Assembly: GCA_903837815.1 (NCBI GenBank)
Contig: CAILWD010000423.1
Coordinates: 1-9,398, forward strand
DNA: 9,398 nucleotides
Reading direction: 5' to 3'
From: an uncultured Chloroflexota bacterium
GTDB lineage: Bacteria; Chloroflexota; Anaerolineae; Anaerolineales; Villigracilaceae
Part shown: positions 4,567 through 9,398 of the stretch, one piece after another
How positions within the stretch are numbered: position 1 is the stretch's first letter
Layout of the letters: every line of letters begins with the position of its first letter
The notes under the pieces: generated by a model
Databases searched by the model: none
Told to the model about the DNA's origin: nothing
The model's input: only the letters and a program-made list of their open reading frames with translations
Program-made: the position numbers and the translations under genes

Positions 4567-6204
4567 ATGCCACATCCGCTTGCAGGTCACCTTGCCCCGC
4601 GTGAACTTTTGACGAATATCCCGCGTCTTGTCTCCGCTTATTTTACTGAAAAGCCCGACCCACAGGAAGCTGCTCAGCATGTCGCCTTTGGCACTTCGGG
4701 ACATCGCGGTACTTCGACGCGCGGCAACTTCAACGAGGATCACATCCTTGCGATATGCCAGGCTTTGGTCGAGTATCGCCAGCAGAACGGAATTACCGGG
4801 CCGCTGTTCATTGGCAAGGATACCCATGCGCTGTCGGAACCTGCCGAGATGACCGCCATCGAGGTCTTCGCGGCGAACGGGTTGGAGATCCGCATCTCGG
4901 ACGGGTATACGCCCACGCCTGTCATCTCCCACGCCATCCTGACCTACAACCGAAACCGCACCAGCGGACTCGCCGACGGCGTGGTCATCACCCCTTCACA
5001 TAACCCACCCATGGACGGCGGTTTCAAATACAACCCACCCAGCGGCGGACCCGCAGGGCCCGAAATCACGAAAGCCGTGCAGAAGCGCGCCAACAAAATT
5101 TTACATGAGAGATTGAAGGCTGTTCAACGCATCTCGTATAAAAATGCCCTCGCCGCCAGTTCCACGCAGAAGCACGAATATGCCCTGCCCTACATCCATG
5201 ACTTGGGAAACGTGATCGAGATGGACAAACTGGGCGGACTGCGAATCGGTGTGGACCCGATGGGCGGCGCGGCGGTTCACATGTGGGACATCATCGCGGA
5301 TGTTTATAAGCTGAACATCACCGTCGTCAATCGGGCGGTTGACCCAACCTTCTCATTCATGACCGTGGACCACGATGGCAAGATTCGCATGGACTGCTCG
5401 TCCAGGTACGCGATGGCGAGTTTGATCCGCTTGAAGGACGATTTCGACATCGCCTTCGGCAACGACCCCGATGTGGACCGTCACGGGATTGTGACTCCCT
5501 CCGTCGGGTTGATGAATCCCAATCATTATCTGGCGGCGGCGATCAACTATCTGTTCCAGAGCCGCACAGGCTGGCGGGCAGACGCGCAAATTGGCAAGAC
5601 TCTCGTCTCCTCTTCGATGATTGACCGCGTGGCGAAGGCGCTGGGCCGCAAGTTGAACGAAGTCCCCGTGGGCTTCAAATGGTTCGTGGACGGACTCGTG
5701 GACGGATCCTTCGGCTTCGGCGGCGAGGAAAGCGCGGGCGCTTCGTTCCTGCGTAAGGATGGCTCGGTGTGGACGACGGACAAGGACGGCATCATCCTCA
5801 ACCTGCTCGCCGCAGAGATCACTGCATTGACCGGGCGCGACCCCGGACTGCATTACATAGAGCTGGCTGAAAAATTCGGCGCGCCGGTTTACCAGCGCAT
5901 CGACGCCAAAGCAGACTTGGCACAAAAGAAGGCGCTGGCACACCTTTCTCCCGAGGATGTGAAAGCCGAGACATTGGCTGGAGAAAAAATCACTGCGCGA
6001 CTGACGAATGCCCCCGGCAACGGCGCATCCATCGGCGGATTGAAAGTCACCACCGAAAACGGCTGGTTTGCGGCGCGTCCATCAGGCACAGAAGACGTGT
6101 ACAAGATCTATGCCGAAAGTTTTGTGGACGAGGCACACCTCAACCGCATCTTTGCCGAGGCGCAGGAAATTGTCAGCGCGGCGTTCAAGGCGGCGGGGGT
6201 GTAA
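4567..6204 (+). CDS. pgm: Phosphoglucomutase, alpha-D-glucose-phosphate-specific
   Basis: A 545-residue cytosolic enzyme, the same length as the Escherichia coli enzyme and collinear with it. It interconverts glucose-1-phosphate and glucose-6-phosphate and so feeds glycogen, trehalose and nucleotide-sugar synthesis. All four functional loops of the phosphohexomutase superfamily are present: TPSHNPP at residues 142-148 with the phosphoserine Ser144, the Mg-binding DPDVDRHG at 300-307, the sugar-binding GEESAGASF at 386-394, and the phosphate-binding RPSGTED at 504-510. FGTSGHRG near residue 40 is the usual N-terminal signature. The ATG at 4567 is chosen because GGAGG lies 5 nt upstream and the protein then begins where family members do; an in-frame ATG at 4498 would precede the promoter. 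A strong terminator follows 22 bp after the stop. The gene is transcribed alone. Confidence 0.97.
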   Translation: MPHPLAGHLAPRELLTNIPRLVSAYFTEKPDPQEAAQHVAFGTSGHRGTSTRGNFNEDHILAICQALVEYRQQNGITGPLFIGKDTHALSEPAEMTAIEVFAANGLEIRISDGYTPTPVISHAILTYNRNRTSGLADGVVITPSHNPPMDGGFKYNPPSGGPAGPEITKAVQKRANKILHERLKAVQRISYKNALAASSTQKHEYALPYIHDLGNVIEMDKLGGLRIGVDPMGGAAVHMWDIIADVYKLNITVVNRAVDPTFSFMTVDHDGKIRMDCSSRYAMASLIRLKDDFDIAFGNDPDVDRHGIVTPSVGLMNPNHYLAAAINYLFQSRTGWRADAQIGKTLVSSSMIDRVAKALGRKLNEVPVGFKWFVDGLVDGSFGFGGEESAGASFLRKDGSVWTTDKDGIILNLLAAEITALTGRDPGLHYIELAEKFGAPVYQRIDAKADLAQKKALAHLSPEDVKAETLAGEKITARLTNAPGNGASIGGLKVTTENGWFAARPSGTEDVYKIYAESFVDEAHLNRIFAEAQEIVSAAFKAAGV

Positions 6205-6226
6205 GGGGTTCACGGATGAATGAAAC

Positions 6227-6261
6227 AAAACGGGACTGCGTGCTGAACGCAGTCCCGTTTT
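6227..6261. terminator. Strong bidirectional intrinsic terminator between pgm and the chemoreceptor gene
   Basis: AAAACGGGACTGCGT (6227-6241) and ACGCAGTCCCGTTTT (6247-6261) are perfect 15-bp inverted arms around a 5-nt loop. The T run on the right ends pgm transcripts, and the A run on the left gives the T run on the other strand for the convergent chemoreceptor gene, whose stop is 67 bp away. Confidence 0.93.
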
Positions 6262-6327
6262 CATCTATGTTCCAGCCAACAAAATCCACCCCTGCCCATG
6301 TGAACATGAGCATCTTACTTTTTACTT

Positions 6328-8517
6328 TCACCATTTAACCTCATAGGCGCAACAGCCATCTCCTCTATGCACGCAGGAAATATGCTCCACAGCACAATGC
6401 TCTTCCCCCTGCATCTCCATCAAACCCTGCATAAAGCCCACCCAGCTATTCTGACAGAGTTCTGCTTCCACCGGGTGAGTCATCTCATAAATAAAATGGC
6501 GGGGACCTTTTTGTGTGGATTTCAATTCGCCATGAGAAAACTGCAGTTTAAATAGCATTGGAAATTTTTTCGCCAGATCCAGAGGGCCATCAGCTGTCAG
6601 AGCAGAACTGTAAGTTCCCTGCGCTTCTGCCTTGGCCACGTATCGGGCCATTTTACGAGCAAACGCATTGGGATCATCACCGCCTAAAAGTTTTTTCAAT
6701 GTCCCAATAAATTCTGCATACGCCCGTTGAGGGTAGGAATGGGTGGGAAGGATCGTCCCACTTAACAATGAACGGGTTCCCGGAGAGAGTGCGTCAAGGA
6801 TGCGCTGCCACTCTGACCCTTCATAGTTTGCGCGCACAAAATCACGACGGTAAATAAAGCCGGTACCGGTCAATCCCTGTTCATCGTCGCTTGTTTTTAT
6901 ATTAAGATACCCATCAACCGTCTTCTTATCGCGCAGTTTAAACCCGGCGATGGATGTATTAAGGCTCTTTGCAAGTTCATCCAGCCCAAGGGACGCAGCC
7001 GCAACTTCGGCGACCTGTGTTCGCAATTGTTCTGTTGTGTACAAAACTTCATTTAGCTCCATGCTGCTTTCGCGGCCAATGCTGGAAATATCTTCGACCA
7101 TCTTTAAAACCCGGGATGAACTGGCGGACATTTCCTCTGTGGCGGTCGCATTGTCCTCAACCACCAGTGACACGGCTTTCATATCGTTTATCAATTCGCT
7201 GGATGATGATTCCATGGTCTGGCTGGCGGCGGCGATCTCTTTGATCTGTTTCACAATACGCTCGACAGTTGCCAGAATATCACTCAGCGCCTGCCCGGCC
7301 TGATGAGACAACTCCACTCCGGCATCTACCTCCTGGGAGCTTAACCTCATCGCCTTGATGGCTTGGTCAACGGTTTGTTGCAATTCTTTGATCAGACCGT
7401 TTATTTCCTTTGTGGCGGTAGCCGATTTCTCGGCCAACTTACGAACCTCCACTGCTACAACTGCAAATCCCTTGCCCTGTTCTCCAGCCCGGGCAGCCTC
7501 AATCGCCGCATTCAGCGCCAAAAGGTTGGTTTGTTCGGCAAACTCCTCAATGGTCTTGACAATTTTGCCGATCTGCTGGGAGTGTTGTTCCACCTGGACA
7601 ACATTTTGTTCCGCTATATCCACCTTCTCTTTGATGGTTTGCATTCGCAGAATATTGGCTTGAACCGCTGAACTGCTTTGTTGGGTGGAGCGTGCCGCTT
7701 CAGTTGCTGCATTTGCCCCCGCCTTGCCGTTGTTTGCCACCATGTGAATAGACTCTATGATCCGGTTCGCCATTTCCGCCGCCCGGTCGATCGCGTCCGA
7801 TTGCGCCTTGGCGCCGCGGGCGACATCATCAACGGTATGCGACATTAATTCGATTGTGCTGGTTGTAACTTTGGAGTTATCAGCTTGTTGAGCAATGCCA
7901 GTGGCAATCTGGCGGAATGTGGCAAGCATTTTGGCAATCGACTGTTCATTCTGGACGGCGGTGGCGGAAAATTCATTGGACGACACACCGATACCGGCAG
8001 CATTATCGTTGATCTGTTGGATCAGGTCGTGCAGGCGGGTGAGCATACGGGAGAAAGCCCCCCCCAACAGATCGTTTTTAGATTTCGGTTCGAACTGTAC
8101 GGATAAATCTCCTTCAAGAATGCACTCTGTAATTGCAGACTTTTCGCCCATGTAGTCAGATATATGGCGATAGGTATCTGCCAATTGACCAATTTCGTCC
8201 GCTCTTTTTAGGGGAAGGGTTTGGGCAAAATCCCCGCCTGCCAGATGCAACCCAGCCTGGTTTATTTCCATCAAATGTCCCGCTGCCTTGTGAACAAAAA
8301 ACCAACTTGCCACAACGAGTATTATTGCGGCAAATATCATTGCAATACCCATTTGCCAGACCACCCTACCCTGCATGGACTGGGGCAAAGCGGGGAGGAG
8401 GAATTTGATCATGTAGGCGGCCAATCCGCCGCCAAGCAAAATCAATATGCCTGTCAACAACAAAACCGTCTCTCCCTCCAGACTCCCGAAAAACCACTTC
8501 TTGATTTTTTGATTCAT
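6328..8517 (-). CDS. Methyl-accepting chemotaxis-type receptor with C-terminal V4R/DUF2378-like domain
   Basis: A 729-residue protein. Residues 17-41 and 54-75 are transmembrane helices joined by only about 12 residues, so there is no periplasmic sensor. A HAMP domain follows (about 73-126, with DEIGQL) and probably a second HAMP-like unit (about 130-180). A long coiled coil (185-530) holds the receptor hairpin tip EQTNLLALNAAIEAARAGEQ and the following GKGFAVVAVEVRKLAEKS (328-365), the part that contacts CheA and CheW. After the coiled coil comes a globular C-terminal domain (about 550-729) ending in a cysteine cluster, Cys708, Cys715, Cys722 and Cys723, in the pattern C-x6-C-x6-CC before the final EVKW. 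This resembles V4R or TIGR02265/DUF2378 small-ligand domains; I cannot decide between them. No C-terminal CheR-tethering pentapeptide is present. AAAGGA (8531-8526) precedes the ATG by 8 nt. No other che genes are in the window. Confidence 0.92.
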   Translation of the reverse strand: MNQKIKKWFFGSLEGETVLLLTGILILLGGGLAAYMIKFLLPALPQSMQGRVVWQMGIAMIFAAIILVVASWFFVHKAAGHLMEINQAGLHLAGGDFAQTLPLKRADEIGQLADTYRHISDYMGEKSAITECILEGDLSVQFEPKSKNDLLGGAFSRMLTRLHDLIQQINDNAAGIGVSSNEFSATAVQNEQSIAKMLATFRQIATGIAQQADNSKVTTSTIELMSHTVDDVARGAKAQSDAIDRAAEMANRIIESIHMVANNGKAGANAATEAARSTQQSSSAVQANILRMQTIKEKVDIAEQNVVQVEQHSQQIGKIVKTIEEFAEQTNLLALNAAIEAARAGEQGKGFAVVAVEVRKLAEKSATATKEINGLIKELQQTVDQAIKAMRLSSQEVDAGVELSHQAGQALSDILATVERIVKQIKEIAAASQTMESSSSELINDMKAVSLVVEDNATATEEMSASSSRVLKMVEDISSIGRESSMELNEVLYTTEQLRTQVAEVAAASLGLDELAKSLNTSIAGFKLRDKKTVDGYLNIKTSDDEQGLTGTGFIYRRDFVRANYEGSEWQRILDALSPGTRSLLSGTILPTHSYPQRAYAEFIGTLKKLLGGDDPNAFARKMARYVAKAEAQGTYSSALTADGPLDLAKKFPMLFKLQFSHGELKSTQKGPRHFIYEMTHPVEAELCQNSWVGFMQGLMEMQGEEHCAVEHISCVHRGDGCCAYEVKW

Positions 8518-8581
8518 GGATAATATCCTTTGGGTTGTCAGTTTCGCATCCCCATTTTAATGGCGCAGCATAAATGGATTA

Positions 8582-8623
8582 ATAAAATCTGCATAAAATC
8601 TACCTCTAATTACTATAAAATTT
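8582..8623. repeat. Three A+T-rich blocks (ATAAAATYT) with 11-bp phasing
   Basis: ATAAAATCT occurs at 8582-8590 and 8593-8601, and ATAAAATTT at 8615-8623. Start-to-start distances are 11 and 22 bp, close to whole turns of the helix. They lie between the candidate promoter and the start of the chemoreceptor gene and partly overlap the promoter. They might be a bent segment or regulator half-sites, but A+T-rich leaders often show such repeats by chance. Confidence 0.3.
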
Positions 8624-8639
8624 GTAGACGTAGAATCAA
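8612..8639 (-). promoter_or_regulatory. Candidate promoter of the chemoreceptor gene
   Basis: On the minus strand TTGATT (8639-8634, 4 of 6 to the -35 consensus) and TATAGT (8617-8612, 5 of 6 to the -10) are 16 bp apart. The predicted start near 8605 leaves a leader of nearly 90 nt. The -35 overlaps the T run of the preceding glmS terminator by two bases, so the two units are packed tightly. Confidence 0.42.
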
Positions 8640-8672
8640 AACAGGGCTGTGTTCATCGCACAGTCCTGTTTT
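8638..8672 (-). terminator. Intrinsic terminator after glmS
   Basis: AAAACAGGGCTGTG (8638-8651) pairs with CACAGTCCTGTTTT (8659-8672) over 14 positions with one G-T wobble and a 7-nt loop. On the minus strand the stem ends in TTTT, and it stands 66 bp after the glmS stop. The stem resembles that of the pgm terminator (AAAAC-GGG-CTG in both). Confidence 0.85.
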
Positions 8673-8738
8673 ACTTTGTGATTCAACCGCCCCCTCCCAG
8701 ACCTTCGCGCCCTTTGTTCCCTTTGTCGTAAATCTTTC

Positions 8739-9398
8739 CTAATCCACCGTCAACGTCTTCGACAAATTCCTCGGGAAATCGGGATCAAACCCGCGCATCA
8801 CGCTCATGTGATACGAGAGCAATTGCAGCGGCAGGACGGCGAGCAGGGCGTTGACCTGCGGGTCGGACTTGGGGATGACGACCAGGTCGTCACCGTTGGC
8901 GCGCAGGCGGGAGTCCTCTTCCGCGACGACAATGGTGCGCGCGCCGCGCACTTTGACCTCGTTGATCCCGCTGATGATGAGCGGCACATCGTTCGGCCCC
9001 GCGACAAAGACAATCGGGAATCCCTTGCTCACCGCGGAGAGCGGTCCGTGCTTGAACTCGGTCGAGAGCATCCCTTCGCAATGGGCGTAGGTGATCTCCT
9101 TCAACTTCAACGCGCCTTCGAGGGCAATCGGGTAGGTCGTGCCGTAGCCGAGGCAGTACATGTCGTTCCACTCGTTGATGTCTTTGGCAATCGCTTCGAT
9201 CTGCGGGGCGACCATCTCAATCGTCTGCTCCATCAGGTCGGGGATGTGCTCCAGGTCTTTGGTGCTCTTCCCCGCCATGCGATACGCCAGGTACAAAAAC
9301 GTCACCACCTGATTGGTGAAGGTCTTCGTGGCTGGCACGCTGATTTCGTAGCCGCAGCACAAGGGTAGACAAAACGAGGTGGCTCTCGTCAGCGTGGA
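8739..9398 (-). CDS. glmS: Glutamine-fructose-6-phosphate aminotransferase (isomerising), C-terminal SIS part; 5' end outside window
   Basis: Visible are the last 219 residues, open to the window edge. The frame continues upstream of the TTG at 9362-9360, so that codon is an internal Leu and not a start. The sequence matches the second SIS (sugar isomerase) half of GlmS: GYEISVPATKTFTNQV near the left, ALEGALKLKE with the Glu that acts in ring isomerisation, CEGMLSTEFKHGPLSAV with the conserved His, and the C-terminal RNLSKTLTVD with the Lys and the terminal loop that closes over fructose-6-phosphate. The full enzyme also has an N-terminal glutaminase domain, not seen here, and makes glucosamine-6-phosphate for peptidoglycan and other amino sugars. 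It ends with its own terminator before the chemoreceptor gene on the same strand. Whether a glmS ribozyme precedes it cannot be seen. A GlmS-like SIS deglycase is a less likely alternative. Confidence 0.9.
   Translation of the reverse strand, partial: STLTRATSFCLPLCCGYEISVPATKTFTNQVVTFLYLAYRMAGKSTKDLEHIPDLMEQTIEMVAPQIEAIAKDINEWNDMYCLGYGTTYPIALEGALKLKEITYAHCEGMLSTEFKHGPLSAVSKGFPIVFVAGPNDVPLIISGINEVKVRGARTIVVAEEDSRLRANGDDLVVIPKSDPQVNALLAVLPLQLLSYHMSVMRGFDPDFPRNLSKTLTVD

Noticed and set aside
5353..5943. A 196-codon open frame antisense to pgm
   Set aside because: It lies fully inside the well-conserved pgm gene, its translation has no recognisable motif, and GC-rich codon use commonly leaves such antisense frames open.
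9360..9362. TTG as the start of the glmS fragment
   Set aside because: The frame stays open to the window edge and the residues before it (ending FCLPL) continue the SIS-domain match, so this is an internal Leu.
1..9398. CRISPR arrays, tRNA or rRNA genes, insertion sequences
   Set aside because: No regularly spaced identical repeats, no tRNA-like cloverleaf with TTCRA arm, no rRNA sequence and no transposase-like frame were seen.

Overview
The window looks like chromosomal DNA from an uncultured bacterium, most likely Chloroflexota (Anaerolineae-like). This is judged only from the protein types: a Crp-like protein without a DNA-binding domain beside a stand-alone NifU domain, a DUF2281/MazF pair, and a chemoreceptor with a C-terminal sensor-like domain. 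The assignment is an inference; there is no rRNA or other marker. Most genes are moderately GC-rich. The block from about 2.55 to 4.48 kb is visibly A+T-richer and is built differently.

Layout. 1-597 (+) is the 3' part of an M20-family metallopeptidase. It converges on a two-gene minus-strand operon (1677 to 643) coding for a membrane-anchored TlpA/ResA-type thioredoxin and an OsmC-family thiol protein. A 157-bp divergent region follows, with a candidate promoter and a 22-bp inverted repeat shaped like a Crp/Fnr operator. Next (+) come a Crp-like cyclic-nucleotide-binding-fold protein with no helix-turn-helix and an 80-residue NifU-type Fe-S domain, then a probable terminator. From 4567 (+) lies a complete alpha-glucose-phosphate-specific phosphoglucomutase (pgm) with an extended -10 promoter and a strong terminator. 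On the minus strand are a 729-residue chemoreceptor-type protein (8517 to 6328) and, running off the right edge, the C-terminal isomerase part of glmS.

The most interesting part is 2.67-4.49 kb. Two roughly 110-140-bp imperfect palindromes (2672-2784 and 3496-3631) share end sequences. Each has a 13/14-bp inverted pair in which the left arm carries one extra unpaired A at the same place, and each ends in a GTTAGGC-like box. A third, truncated copy (GCCTAAC, 4472-4478) contains the stop codon of the gene before it. These are the hallmarks of integron attC recombination sites. They divide the block into two cassettes in the same orientation: a DUF2281/MazF toxin-antitoxin pair, and a two-transmembrane protein with a possible PLD-like cytosolic domain. 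No integrase is visible, so the block resembles a small, decaying integrase-less cassette cluster (CALIN) lodged between the nifU-domain gene and pgm.

The redox-related genes (TlpA-like, OsmC, Crp-like, NifU domain) may form one thiol/Fe-S module around the shared divergent region. pgm and glmS both serve sugar-phosphate and cell-envelope precursor metabolism.
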